From NCBI GenBank assembly GCA_965242805.1, contig CBDETD010000002.1:4154001-4218000 (forward strand): DNA of 64,000 nucleotides. The letters are read 5' to 3'. The notes under the pieces are model-generated. The model was given only the letters and a program-made list of their open reading frames with translations, had not been told where the DNA came from and did not search any database. The stretch comes from JANQEU01 sp965242805 (GTDB lineage: Bacteria; Bacteroidota; Bacteroidia; Cytophagales; Cyclobacteriaceae). A program made the position numbers and the translations under genes. This document shows positions 8,837 to 17,007 of this stretch, piece after piece (position 1 is the first letter of the stretch; each line of letters starts with the position of its first letter).

Positions 8837-9396
8837 ATAGTCATGATGTCCTCTTCCTTCGCATGAAGGAGGTCATCAATCTTTTTTACATGGTCATCAG
8901 TGAGGGTCTGAACATCAATTTCAGCATCTCGGACAAGATCCTCTGATACATGTTCTTTGAGTAATTTTTTTAAGTGATCGTTTGTGTCCTTCCGAATATT
9001 TCGAAGACTTATCCGGCCATTCTCAGCTTCGTTTCTTGCTTGCTTTACGAGGATGACCCTGCGCTCTTCAGTCAAAGGAGGAATATTTATGCGTATAACT
9101 TCTCCGTCGTTTTGAGGATTTAATCCGAGATCACTGTTGATAATTACTCGTTCGATCTCGGGGATCATTGTTTTTTCCCAGGGTTTGACCATGATTGATC
9201 TTGGATCTGGGGTCGAAACACCTGCTACCTGATTAATTGGGGTCATATTCCCATAGTATTCAACCATGAGTCCTTCAAGCATATTGGGCATTGCCTTTCC
9301 GGCTCTGATTTTTGATAACTCCTGAGCAGTATGTGAGACTGTTTTATCCATACTTTCTTTGGCGTGGTCCAAATAGAATTTTATGTCCTCTTCCAT
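8833..9396 (-). CDS. frr: Ribosome recycling factor
   Basis: Splits post-termination ribosomes together with EF-G. The 187-residue length is standard. Signatures are HTAQELSKIRAGKAMPNML in the first helix, the hinge region YYGNMTPINQVAGVSTPDPR, quoted here only by its ends, and LTEERRVILVKQARNEAE in the second helix. The gene follows pyrH by 26 bp on the same strand; pyrH-frr adjacency is common in bacteria. It converges on nadD with a 4-bp stop overlap and no room for an intrinsic terminator. Confidence 0.97.
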   Translation of the reverse strand: MEEDIKFYLDHAKESMDKTVSHTAQELSKIRAGKAMPNMLEGLMVEYYGNMTPINQVAGVSTPDPRSIMVKPWEKTMIPEIERVIINSDLGLNPQNDGEVIRINIPPLTEERRVILVKQARNEAENGRISLRNIRKDTNDHLKKLLKEHVSEDLVRDAEIDVQTLTDDHVKKIDDLLHAKEEDIMTI

Positions 9397-9422
9397 AATT
9401 ATTCTTTTGTCTTGTTTTGAGT

Positions 9423-10127
9423 TTATTTGATCAATGTGCCTACTTCTTCACCTTCAATTAACCGGATCAGATTACCTGGCTTGTTCATATCGAATACTAC
9501 GATCGGAAGGCCGTTTTCCATGCATAAGGTGAACGCGGTCATGTCCATTACATTCAATCCCTTTTCGTAAACCTCTTGAAAAGTGATGTTTGAATACTTT
9601 GTCGCTTCAGGATTTTTTTCAGGATCCGCAGTGTAAACACCATCAACTCTGGTTCCTTTCAATACAACTTCTGCCTCAATTTCTATTGCCCGTAAACTGG
9701 CAGTAGAATCAGTTGTGAAATAAGGATTACCTAATCCAGCTCCAAAAATCACTATTCGGCCTTTTTCCATATGCCTTATGGCTCTCCTTCTAATAAAGGG
9801 CTCACATACCTGTTCCATTTTGAGTCCACTCATTAACCGCGTGTACATGCCATTTTTCTCCAGCGTGCTTTGCAAAGCCATTGCATTGATGACTGTTGCC
9901 AGCATTCCCATGTAATCTCCCTGAACCCTATCAAATCCAGCATTTACGGCTTGCATCCCTCTGTATATATTTCCTCCTCCAATCACAATCGCCAGCTCAA
10001 TCCCCGCAGAATGGACTTTTTTCACCTCATTTGCATATTGTTCCAGACGTTCCGGGTCAATACCATACTGTTGACTGCCCATTAATGCCTCACCACTTAG
10101 TTTTAAAAGAACGCGTTTATATTTCAT
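9423..10127 (-). CDS. pyrH: UMP kinase
   Basis: Converts UMP to UDP in pyrimidine nucleotide synthesis; hexameric amino-acid-kinase fold. MKYKRVLLKLSGEALMG is the canonical N-terminus and fixes the start at ATG 10127; a TTG at 10151 would add eight unconserved residues. IVIGGGNIYRG, GDYMGMLATVINAMALQ and GAGLGNPYFTTDSTASLRA are the UMP and phosphate-binding segments. The length of 234 residues is typical. It is co-directional with frr. Confidence 0.97.
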   Translation of the reverse strand: MKYKRVLLKLSGEALMGSQQYGIDPERLEQYANEVKKVHSAGIELAIVIGGGNIYRGMQAVNAGFDRVQGDYMGMLATVINAMALQSTLEKNGMYTRLMSGLKMEQVCEPFIRRRAIRHMEKGRIVIFGAGLGNPYFTTDSTASLRAIEIEAEVVLKGTRVDGVYTADPEKNPEATKYSNITFQEVYEKGLNVMDMTAFTLCMENGLPIVVFDMNKPGNLIRLIEGEEVGTLIK

Positions 10128-10184
10128 AGATTGACAGTCAAGTTCGGGCAAATATAATCTTAGTTAATCCATTTCCGAATCCGG

Positions 10185-10691
10185 TTAGATCTCAGCTCTG
10201 ACAAATTTGATTAGAAGGTCTTCTTTGTTAACGTTGTCCCCAACTTCCGCGACAACTTTCTCTATTGATCCATCGATTGGAGATTTTATTATGTTCTCCA
10301 TTTTCATTGCCTCAAGGATGAGTAGTGAATCACCTTTTTTCACGATATCACCTTCCTTCACCAATATACTGAGTATTGAACCGGGCATTGGCGAAGCGAT
10401 TTCAGAAATACGATCATCTTCGAGGTCCTTCATTCCCATTTCCTCAAGAAGCAGGTCCAGGTGATCCATTACAGTTATCTGCATCGGTTTGTTGTTGACC
10501 TTTAGGTCGAAATGCTTTGCGTTTTGAGAAACCAAGTCGATATTATACACCTCCCTGTCTTTAATGATCAGGTATTTGGAGTCACTGATTTTGTGTACTT
10601 CACTGATTATTGAGGTATCGTTAATTAGGATATGATCACCAGTATTCCGAACATTGAAGTTCTTACCATTAACTGAGATTTTGTATTCCAT
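10185..10691 (-). CDS. Biotin carboxyl carrier protein of an acyl-CoA carboxylase
   Basis: A 168-residue biotinyl-domain protein that carries CO2 between a biotin carboxylase and a carboxyltransferase. The C-terminal lipoyl/biotinyl domain (about residues 95-168) holds EAMKMEN with the acceptor lysine at K130, plus PMPGSILSILVKEGD on the opposite hairpin. The N-terminal 90 residues look like the linker domain of propionyl-CoA carboxylase carriers. The start at 10691 gives MEYKISVNGK; an upstream GTG/TTG-started frame would run into the divergent peptidase gene. A carboxyltransferase of matching type is encoded at 49423-51006; no biotin carboxylase is in the window. Confidence 0.9.
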   Translation of the reverse strand: MEYKISVNGKNFNVRNTGDHILINDTSIISEVHKISDSKYLIIKDREVYNIDLVSQNAKHFDLKVNNKPMQITVMDHLDLLLEEMGMKDLEDDRISEIASPMPGSILSILVKEGDIVKKGDSLLILEAMKMENIIKSPIDGSIEKVVAEVGDNVNKEDLLIKFVRAEI

Positions 10692-10701
10692 TGAGAAAGG
10701 G

Positions 10702-13191
10702 ATGAGACCAAATTTAGTTATACTAATTCTAATCCTATTAATAGCTTGTAAATCTTCTGAACTAAGGACAACCAATGCTTCTGATAAGGATGATGTATTA
10801 CAGGAAGTGTCCTTGACCTCTCCCTGGCTGGACTATCGCGCTTCCTACTCCAGGAAATTCGACCTGCTTCATACTTCACTGGATCTGAGATTTGACTGGA
10901 TGAAAAAAAAGGTCTTGGGAAATGCCACATTGACGATCACACCATATTTCTATGATGACCAATATTTGACAATTGATGCAAAACAGTTTGACGTTCAAAG
11001 GGTCCTCATTCTGGATCTAAATGACTCATTGGAATTGGAACATGACTACGACGGGGAGGTCATAACATTGGATCTTGGGAGATTATACAGCCGAAAGGAC
11101 ACCATCAATATACATATAGAATATGAAGCCAATCCATCCCAAAATTCCGGTTATGATGATAAAGGATTGTATTTTGTCAACCCTGACAGCTCCCATTCCT
11201 TTAAACCGCAACAGATTTGGACACAAGGTGAAACTGAATATAATTCCAGGTGGTTTCCCACATTGGATCAACCAAATGAGAGGTTCACTCAGGATATCAA
11301 GTTGACAGTGAAGGAAGAATTCAAAACCCTATCAAATGGGGAACTCATTTGGTCTCGTGGGAATAATGATGGAACAAGAACTGATTTCTGGAGACTTGAT
11401 TTACCTCACGCCCCATACTTGGCTATGGTGGCCATTGGAGACTGGGAAGTTGTGGAAGACAATCGGGGCGACGTACCCATTCGATACTGGGTGGAGCCAT
11501 CCTTTAGAGATCAGGCAATGGTGATATTTGGAAATACACCTGAAATGATGGATTATTTTTCTGATATACTTTCCTTCCCCTATCCTTGGCCAAATTATGA
11601 TCAAATCATTGTTCGTGATTTTGTAACAGGTGCAATGGAAAATACAACTTCATCCGTCTACATGGAGAATCTGGCGGTTGATAGTTCTTTCTTTGAAGAC
11701 GAACATTGGGATGAGATCATAAGTCATGAACTCTTCCATCAATGGTTCGGGAATGTTGTCACTTGCGAATCTTGGTCCAACCTCCCTTTGAATGAGGCGC
11801 TGGCGAATTATGGTGAGCACTTATGGTTAGAATATAAATATGGAAGAGATGAAGCGGCATATCATGGAATGGAGGAGCTTGATGATTATTTGTATGAAGC
11901 GTCCACTGAAAAGAAGGAACTCATCCGATTTTACTATGAGGATCCCGACGACATGTTCGATAACCATAGCTATGCTAAGGGATCCAGAGTAATTCATATG
12001 CTCAGGAATTATGTTGGTGATGAGGCCTTTTTTACCTCCTTACACCATTATTTGATCAACAATCAGTTTGAAAGTGTTGAATTGAATGATTTCAGAAAAT
12101 CTTTCGAGCATGTGACCGGTGAGGATTTAAATTGGTTTTTTACGCAGTGGTTCCTCTACTCGGGACACCCGGAACTGGAAGTGCAACATGATCACTCAAA
12201 TGACACATTATATATAGAGGTATTCCAAAGGCAAGATATTATCGAAAATCCACTATATTATTTACCTATTTATATGGATATCGCATTTGATGATAGTTTG
12301 TACAGATATCCATTGCAGATAATAGAAGAGTACCACAAGTTCAGGCTTCCCACTAAAAGAAAACCCCAAATGATAATCATTGATGGCGATCATCAATTGA
12401 CAGGGACAATAACACATATTAAGACTGAGGAAGAATTGTATGACCAAATACGACTCTCCGATACTTTCGAGGGTAAGTACAAAGCGCTTCTGGATTTCTC
12501 AGATAGGGATACCCTCACACAGATGACATTGAAAGCAATTGATCTGGGCTTAAATGACAGCTCGGAAATTATTAAAGAACTAGCACTCTCAATGATCGCC
12601 TACAGTGATGATGAAAAACTTCTGGAATTCACTGAAAGAATTAAGGAATTGACCCGGTCAAATTCATCAAAGGTTAGGACTGCGGCAATTCTTGCTGGAG
12701 AGACGCTGGACATATTAAGTTCGGAGGAGTGGAAGGATTATCTGGATGATCCATCTTTCCTGGTAAGAGGAGTAGCTCTGGAGTATCTATTGAGTCGAGT
12801 CAATATTGAATCTCGTGATCTATTTTTTAAATATCGAGACCATGAGAACATCAATATAATTATCCCCATAGGGACCTATATAAATAAGGTAATTCAAAAA
12901 GGATACGTCAATTGGTACAAGAATACCTTGTTGAAAGCGAAATCCGGAGATTTGTTCTTCTTAATTCAACTTCTTACCGACTATCTACTTGTAGCACCTG
13001 ACGAGGAGAAAAGTGAAGTCGTGGACATTCTATTTGGTCTGGGGCTGGATCATCATAATTACGTAGTAAGGTTGGCAGCTTTTCAAGGTCTTCTCGCTAT
13101 CGAATTTACTGATACGGTAAGTGAAAAACTTACTATCCTTAAAGCAAGTGAGAAGGATGTCAGACTATTGGAAATCTACGCACAGTACTAG
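10702..13191 (+). CDS. M1-family metallo-aminopeptidase, lipoprotein
   Basis: Zinc aminopeptidase predicted to sit in the cell envelope. The 829-residue product begins MRPNLVILILILLIAC, a lipoprotein signal with lipobox LIAC and Cys16, which supports ATG 10702 rather than the earlier TTG. The GAMEN exopeptidase motif starts at residue 310. The zinc site is HELFH at 342-346 plus E365 in NEALAN (HExxH-x18-E). The C-terminal third looks like HEAT-type helical repeats. The start is only 10 bp from the divergent biotin carrier start. Substrate is unknown; the family trims N-terminal residues from peptides. Confidence 0.93.
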   Translation: MRPNLVILILILLIACKSSELRTTNASDKDDVLQEVSLTSPWLDYRASYSRKFDLLHTSLDLRFDWMKKKVLGNATLTITPYFYDDQYLTIDAKQFDVQRVLILDLNDSLELEHDYDGEVITLDLGRLYSRKDTINIHIEYEANPSQNSGYDDKGLYFVNPDSSHSFKPQQIWTQGETEYNSRWFPTLDQPNERFTQDIKLTVKEEFKTLSNGELIWSRGNNDGTRTDFWRLDLPHAPYLAMVAIGDWEVVEDNRGDVPIRYWVEPSFRDQAMVIFGNTPEMMDYFSDILSFPYPWPNYDQIIVRDFVTGAMENTTSSVYMENLAVDSSFFEDEHWDEIISHELFHQWFGNVVTCESWSNLPLNEALANYGEHLWLEYKYGRDEAAYHGMEELDDYLYEASTEKKELIRFYYEDPDDMFDNHSYAKGSRVIHMLRNYVGDEAFFTSLHHYLINNQFESVELNDFRKSFEHVTGEDLNWFFTQWFLYSGHPELEVQHDHSNDTLYIEVFQRQDIIENPLYYLPIYMDIAFDDSLYRYPLQIIEEYHKFRLPTKRKPQMIIIDGDHQLTGTITHIKTEEELYDQIRLSDTFEGKYKALLDFSDRDTLTQMTLKAIDLGLNDSSEIIKELALSMIAYSDDEKLLEFTERIKELTRSNSSKVRTAAILAGETLDILSSEEWKDYLDDPSFLVRGVALEYLLSRVNIESRDLFFKYRDHENINIIIPIGTYINKVIQKGYVNWYKNTLLKAKSGDLFFLIQLLTDYLLVAPDEEKSEVVDILFGLGLDHHNYVVRLAAFQGLLAIEFTDTVSEKLTILKASEKDVRLLEIYAQY

Positions 13192-13225
13192 CACTCCTCA
13201 TCCCATTTTTGAATTCAAAATAAAA

Positions 13226-13275
13226 TTTGAATAAACCGAAAAAGCATATAATTTTGCAAACCCTTTTTGCAGGGT
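13226..13275 (+). promoter_or_regulatory. Bacteroidota-type promoter of the tRNA-tuf operon with 5' hairpin
   Basis: TTTG at 13226-13229 and TAATTTTG at 13249-13256, spaced 19 nt, match the -33/-7 consensus of the Bacteroidota housekeeping sigma factor. ACCCT (13260-13264) and AGGGT (13271-13275) can form a hairpin at or near the transcript 5' end. Confidence 0.75.
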
Positions 13276-13293
13276 GTAAATGAAGTTCTTTGA

Positions 13294-13375
13294 GGGGGGA
13301 TACCAGAGTGGTCAAATGGGGCAGACTGTAAATCTGTTGGCTACGCCTTCGCAGGTTCGAATCCTGCTCCCCCCA
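13294..13375 (+). tRNA. tRNA-Tyr (anticodon GTA)
   Basis: An 82-nt class II tRNA. The acceptor stem GGGGGGA pairs with TCCCCCC (13368-13374) and the discriminator is A. The anticodon stem-loop CAGACTGTAAATCTG presents GTA, a long variable arm follows, and the T loop GGTTCGAATCC is standard. CCA is not encoded. Confidence 0.97.
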
Positions 13376-13393
13376 CGTGATGTTTATTAAAGT

Positions 13394-13466
13394 GCGGGTG
13401 TAGCTCAGTTGGTAGAGCGACAGCCTTCCAAGCTGTAGGTCGCGGGTTCGAGCCTCGTCACCCGCT
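13394..13466 (+). tRNA. tRNA-Gly (anticodon TCC)
   Basis: A 73-nt tRNA. The acceptor GCGGGTG pairs with CACCCGC (13459-13465), discriminator T. The anticodon loop CTTCCAA gives TCC, reading GGA/GGG. The T arm is GCGGGTTCGAGCCTCGT, with a mismatch in its stem. CCA is not encoded. Confidence 0.96.
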
Positions 13467-13522
13467 CTAAATCTCTTTGGGTTGCATTGCTTGGGTTTTG
13501 TAATAGACCCAAAGTGATAATT

Positions 13523-13594
13523 GCCGATGTAGCTCAGGGGTAGAGCGCTTCCTTGGTAAGGAAGAGGTCACGGGTTCAAATCCCGTCATTGGCT
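13523..13594 (+). tRNA. tRNA-Thr (anticodon GGT)
   Basis: A 72-nt tRNA. The acceptor GCCGATG pairs with CATTGGC (13587-13593) including one G-T pair; discriminator T. The anticodon arm CTTCCTTGGTAAGGAAG presents GGT. It lies third in the Tyr-Gly-Thr cluster ahead of tuf. Confidence 0.97.
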
Positions 13595-13602
13595 CAAGAT
13601 GA

Positions 13603-13643
13603 TTGATTGTATTTCAATCAAAAATGGAGGCTTATGTCTCCTC
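13603..13643 (+). promoter_or_regulatory. tuf leader hairpins
   Basis: Between tRNA-Thr and tuf, TTGATTG (13603-13609) and CAATCAA (13615-13621) form a perfect 7-bp stem with a 5-nt loop. A second small stem, GGAG (13626-13629) with CTCC (13638-13641), follows. The first may act as a 3' processing or termination-modulating structure after the tRNAs; function is inferred only from position. Confidence 0.4.
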
Positions 13644-13706
13644 ATAATATGTATTTATTGGATTTGATATAAAGTATTTTAACAAGAACAAAAAGAGAAA
13701 TATAAA

Positions 13707-14894
13707 ATGGCTAAAGAAACCTTTGATCGTTCCAAACCACACGTAAATATTGGAACCATTGGTCACGTTGACCACGGAAAGACCACCCTGACTGCAGCTA
13801 TTACAAAGGTATTGTCAGAGGCAGGTCTTGCAGAAGCAAAAGATTTTTCTGCGATCGATAACGCTCCAGAAGAAAAAGAAAGAGGTATTACTATCAATAC
13901 CGCTCACGTTGAATATCAGACGGAGAACAGACACTATGCTCACGTGGATTGTCCAGGTCACGCTGACTACGTTAAGAACATGGTAACTGGAGCGGCTCAG
14001 ATGGACGGAGCTATTCTGGTTGTGGCTGCTACAGACGGTCCAATGCCACAGACACGTGAACACATCCTCTTGGCAAGACAGGTGGGTGTACCTGCACTAG
14101 TAGTATTCATGAATAAAGTGGATTTGGTTGACGACCCTGAACTTCTCGAACTTGTTGAAATGGAAGTAAGAGAACTATTGAGTTTCTACGAATTCCCAGG
14201 TGATGATATTCCTGTGATCCAGGGATCTGCTCTTGGAGGATTGAATGGAGAAGGCCAGTGGGTTGACAAAATCAAGGAATTGATGACAGCGGTTGACGAA
14301 TACATTCCTCTTCCGGAAAGGTTGATTGACAAAGACTTCTTGATGCCTGTTGAAGATGTATTTTCAATTACAGGTCGTGGTACAGTTGCTACAGGAAGAA
14401 TTGAAAGAGGTGTGATAAACTCAGGTGATCCGGTTGACATCATAGGAATGGGAGCTGAGGACATGAAGTCTACAGTGACTGGAGTTGAAATGTTCAGGAA
14501 GATTCTTGACAGAGGTGAAGCTGGAGATAATGTTGGACTACTATTGAGAGGTATCGAAAAGACAGAAATCAGAAGAGGTATGATTATCTGTAAGCCTGGT
14601 TCTGTTACTCCTCATGCTAACTTCAAGGCAGAGGTATACGTCCTTTCAAAAGAAGAAGGTGGACGACACACTCCATTCTTCAATAAGTACAGACCTCAAT
14701 TCTACTTGAGAACCACTGACGTAACAGGAGAGATAAAGCTTCCTGAAAACGTAGAGATGGTAATGCCGGGTGACAACATCACTATCGAAGTTGAGTTGAT
14801 CAACAAGGTAGCGATGGAAAAGGGCTTGCGATTTGCCATCCGTGAGGGTGGTAGAACCGTAGGTGCCGGACAGGTTACAGAAATTCTGGATTAA
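13707..14894 (+). CDS. tuf: Elongation factor Tu
   Basis: GTPase that delivers aminoacyl-tRNA to the ribosomal A site. 395 residues. G1 is GHVDHGKT (about 19-26), switch I contains ERGITINTAHVEY, G3 is DCPGHADY, G4 is NKVD and G5 is SAL. Domains 2 and 3 follow with GRGTVATGRIERG and the C-terminal REGGRTVGAGQVTEIL. It sits between tRNA-Thr and tRNA-Trp in the ancient tRNA-tuf-secE arrangement also seen in other phyla. A 30-bp perfect palindrome downstream probably ends part of the transcript. Confidence 0.99.
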   Translation: MAKETFDRSKPHVNIGTIGHVDHGKTTLTAAITKVLSEAGLAEAKDFSAIDNAPEEKERGITINTAHVEYQTENRHYAHVDCPGHADYVKNMVTGAAQMDGAILVVAATDGPMPQTREHILLARQVGVPALVVFMNKVDLVDDPELLELVEMEVRELLSFYEFPGDDIPVIQGSALGGLNGEGQWVDKIKELMTAVDEYIPLPERLIDKDFLMPVEDVFSITGRGTVATGRIERGVINSGDPVDIIGMGAEDMKSTVTGVEMFRKILDRGEAGDNVGLLLRGIEKTEIRRGMIICKPGSVTPHANFKAEVYVLSKEEGGRHTPFFNKYRPQFYLRTTDVTGEIKLPENVEMVMPGDNITIEVELINKVAMEKGLRFAIREGGRTVGAGQVTEILD

Positions 14895-14910
14895 TATCCA
14901 CCTAAATAGA

Positions 14911-14946
14911 ATACGTCCTAAAATTAATTTTAGGACGTATTTGTTT
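14911..14946 (+). terminator. Terminator downstream of tuf
   Basis: The 30 bases at 14911-14940 (arms ATACGTCCTAAAATT and AATTTTAGGACGTAT) are perfectly self-complementary, followed by TTGTTT. The T tract is interrupted, so read-through is possible. Confidence 0.75.
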
Positions 14947-14986
14947 ATACAAATACATTAATCTAACTTTGCAGTCCTTTTGGGCT
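14940..14986 (+). promoter_or_regulatory. Promoter of tRNA-Trp-secE-nusG operon with 5' hairpin
   Basis: TTTG at 14940-14943 and TAACTTTG at 14964-14971, spaced 20 nt, fit the Bacteroidota promoter. The -33 element overlaps the last base of the tuf terminator stem. AGTCC (14973-14977) pairs with GGGCT (14982-14986) across a TTTT loop just downstream. Confidence 0.7.
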
Positions 14987-14996
14987 GGCTGGTTTT

Positions 14997-15069
14997 ACGG
15001 GTGTAGCTCAATTGGTAGAGTAGCGGTCTCCAAAACCGTTGGTTGAGGGTTCGATTCCTTCCACCCGTG
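14997..15069 (+). tRNA. tRNA-Trp (anticodon CCA)
   Basis: A 73-nt tRNA. The acceptor ACGGGTG pairs with CACCCGT (15062-15068), discriminator G as needed for tryptophan identity. The anticodon loop TCTCCAAAA presents CCA. secE begins 17 bp later, so the tRNA must be cut from an mRNA-tRNA transcript. Confidence 0.97.
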
Positions 15070-15086
15070 CAATAGATAAAGCAAGT

Positions 15087-15278
15087 ATGTCAAAACTAAT
15101 AACATTCACGAAAGATGCTTACCAGGAGCTTGTGCATAAAGTTTCCTGGCCAAAGTACGGTGACCTGCAGAACAGTGCCATCCTGGTACTAGTTGCATCA
15201 CTGATCTTCGCGATGTTAATTGGTCTTATCGATTTGGCATTTGAGAATGCCATGAAGTGGTTCTATAACGAATTCTAG
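15087..15278 (+). CDS. secE: Preprotein translocase subunit SecE
   Basis: Essential small subunit that clamps SecY in the Sec channel. The 63-residue protein MSKLITFTKDAYQEL starts with an amphipathic helix, carries the conserved VSWPKYGDLQNS turn, and has a single membrane helix at about residues 31-53. The start at 15087 is the first ATG; the longer frame back to 15039 runs into tRNA-Trp and is not real. nusG follows after 3 bp. Confidence 0.96.
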   Translation: MSKLITFTKDAYQELVHKVSWPKYGDLQNSAILVLVASLIFAMLIGLIDLAFENAMKWFYNEF

Positions 15279-15281
15279 GTC

Positions 15282-15848
15282 ATGGCAGAGCATAAGTGGT
15301 ACGTCATACGGGCTGTAAGTGGAAAGGAGCGCAAGGTGAAAGAGGCGATTGAAAACGAAGTCAATCGCCAAGGTTGGAATGATGAAGTTCCACAAGTTCT
15401 TATTCCTTCTGAGAAGGTGTATGAAATGAGAAACGGTAAGAAGCGAGTTCGAGAACGAAGTTTCTTTCCCGGCTATGTACTTCTTCAGGCGGATTTTACA
15501 AATGGAGAAATCCAGCATGCTCTAACTAACAAGGAGATCATTCCTAACGTAATAGGATTCCTTGGTGCTACTGGTGCTGGAACGACAAAAGATCCTGTTG
15601 CTTTACGACCCAACGAAGTAAACAGAATACTTGGGAAAGTGGATGAGGCTGAGGAGTATGAAGAAAAACTGGATACACCTTTTATAGTAGGTGAATCAGT
15701 CAAAGTGATGGATGGACCATTCAGTGGATTTACAGGCACGGTGGAAGAGGTTTTTGAGGACAGGAAGAAACTTAACGTTACAGTTAAAATTTTCGGAAGA
15801 AATACACCTGTGGAATTGAATTATATACAGGTTGAAAAACAAGACTAA
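15282..15848 (+). CDS. nusG: Transcription termination/antitermination factor NusG
   Basis: Binds RNA polymerase clamp and links it to Rho or to ribosomal protein S10. 188 residues. The NGN domain begins KWYVIRAVSGKERKV and includes FFPGYVLLQADF. The C-terminal KOW domain is at about 130-185, with GESVKVMDGPFSGFTGTVEE. Length and order are usual. It lies between secE and rplK with tight spacing. Confidence 0.98.
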   Translation: MAEHKWYVIRAVSGKERKVKEAIENEVNRQGWNDEVPQVLIPSEKVYEMRNGKKRVRERSFFPGYVLLQADFTNGEIQHALTNKEIIPNVIGFLGATGAGTTKDPVALRPNEVNRILGKVDEAEEYEEKLDTPFIVGESVKVMDGPFSGFTGTVEEVFEDRKKLNVTVKIFGRNTPVELNYIQVEKQD

Positions 15849-15853
15849 ATAAG

Positions 15854-16297
15854 ATGGCTAAAGAGATATCAGGTTACTTAAAGCTACAAATCAGAGGAGG
15901 TCAGGCAAATCCGTCTCCACCAGTTGGACCTGCATTGGGGGCAAAAGGTCTGAACATTATGGAATTCTGTAAGCAGTTTAATGCCAGAAGCCAGGAGAAA
16001 CAAGGTCAGCTACTTCCAGTGGTTATTACAATATATTCTGACAAGTCATTTGACTTTGTCATCAAAACGCCACCGGCAGCAACTTTGATTATGGAAGCCA
16101 TTAAGTTGAAAAAAGGTTCTTCCGAACCAAACAGGGACAAGGTTGGATCTATAACCTGGGATCAGATCAAAACAATAGCTGAGACCAAAATGCCAGACTT
16201 GAACGCCTTCAAAGTTGAGTCTGCCATGAAAGTTGTAGCGGGAACAGCCAGAAGTATGGGTGTAAATGTTAAAGGTCAGGCCCCCTGGGCTAAATAA
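15854..16297 (+). CDS. rplK: 50S ribosomal protein L11
   Basis: Part of the stalk base with 23S rRNA helices 43-44, needed for GTPase factor binding and RelA activation. 147 residues. GGQANPSPPVGPALGAKG is the N-terminal proline-rich switch region, and the C-terminal rRNA-binding domain includes GTARSMGV. It lies 5 bp after nusG and 9 bp before rplA. Confidence 0.99.
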   Translation: MAKEISGYLKLQIRGGQANPSPPVGPALGAKGLNIMEFCKQFNARSQEKQGQLLPVVITIYSDKSFDFVIKTPPAATLIMEAIKLKKGSSEPNRDKVGSITWDQIKTIAETKMPDLNAFKVESAMKVVAGTARSMGVNVKGQAPWAK

Positions 16298-16306
16298 TTT
16301 GAAAGA

Positions 16307-17005
16307 ATGGCGAAACTGACAAAAAATCAGAAAAAAGCGCTTGAAGTTTACGATCCCTCCGATGAGTATTCACTGGAGGAGGCCGCAACGATTTTGAAGA
16401 AGATTTCCTTTTCAAAATTCGATGCAAGCGTTGATATAGATGTTCGTTTGGGAGTAGACCCAAAGAAAGCGGACCAGATGGTTCGTGGTGTAGTTTCACT
16501 ACCACACGGAATAGGTAAAGAAGTACGCGTCCTGGTATTATGCACTCCTGATAAAGAGGAGGAAGCCAAGGCTGCTGGTGCCGACCACGTTGGTCTTGAC
16601 GATTACATTAAGAAGATTGAAGGTGGGTGGACAGATATTGATGTGATAATTACAATGCCAACGGTAATGGCCAAAGTAGGTAAGCTGGGAAGAGTTCTGG
16701 GACCACGAGGCCTTATGCCAAATCCGAAATCGGGAACTGTGACACTTGATGTAGGTAAGGCTGTTAAGGAAGTGAAAGCAGGAAAAATCGATTTCAAAGT
16801 TGATAAAACTGGGATCATTCACACAAGTGTTGGTAAAGTTTCTTTCGAAGCTGATAAGTTGAAAGACAATATCGAGGAAATGATCAATACCATTTCTAAG
16901 TTGAAACCAGCTTCAGCGAAGGGAACTTACTTCAAATCCATTTCTGTGAGTTCGACAATGAGCTCAGGAATAAAGATTGACAAAAGTACTTTAGTCGGAA
17001 TATAA
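16307..17005 (+). CDS. rplA: 50S ribosomal protein L1
   Basis: Forms the mobile L1 stalk that handles E-site tRNA, and in many bacteria represses its own operon. 232 residues. The signature GRVLGPRGLMPNPKSGTV is intact, and the N-terminal residues MAKLTKNQKKALEVYD match Bacteroidota L1. It is followed 2 bp later by rplJ. I see no separate mRNA mimic upstream of rplK. Confidence 0.98.
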   Translation: MAKLTKNQKKALEVYDPSDEYSLEEAATILKKISFSKFDASVDIDVRLGVDPKKADQMVRGVVSLPHGIGKEVRVLVLCTPDKEEEAKAAGADHVGLDDYIKKIEGGWTDIDVIITMPTVMAKVGKLGRVLGPRGLMPNPKSGTVTLDVGKAVKEVKAGKIDFKVDKTGIIHTSVGKVSFEADKLKDNIEEMINTISKLKPASAKGTYFKSISVSSTMSSGIKIDKSTLVGI

Positions 17006-17007
17006 TT

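Noticed and set aside
13603..13643. tuf leader as a riboswitch
   Set aside because: The stems are short and do not match any riboswitch architecture I know; kept only as low-confidence leader hairpins.
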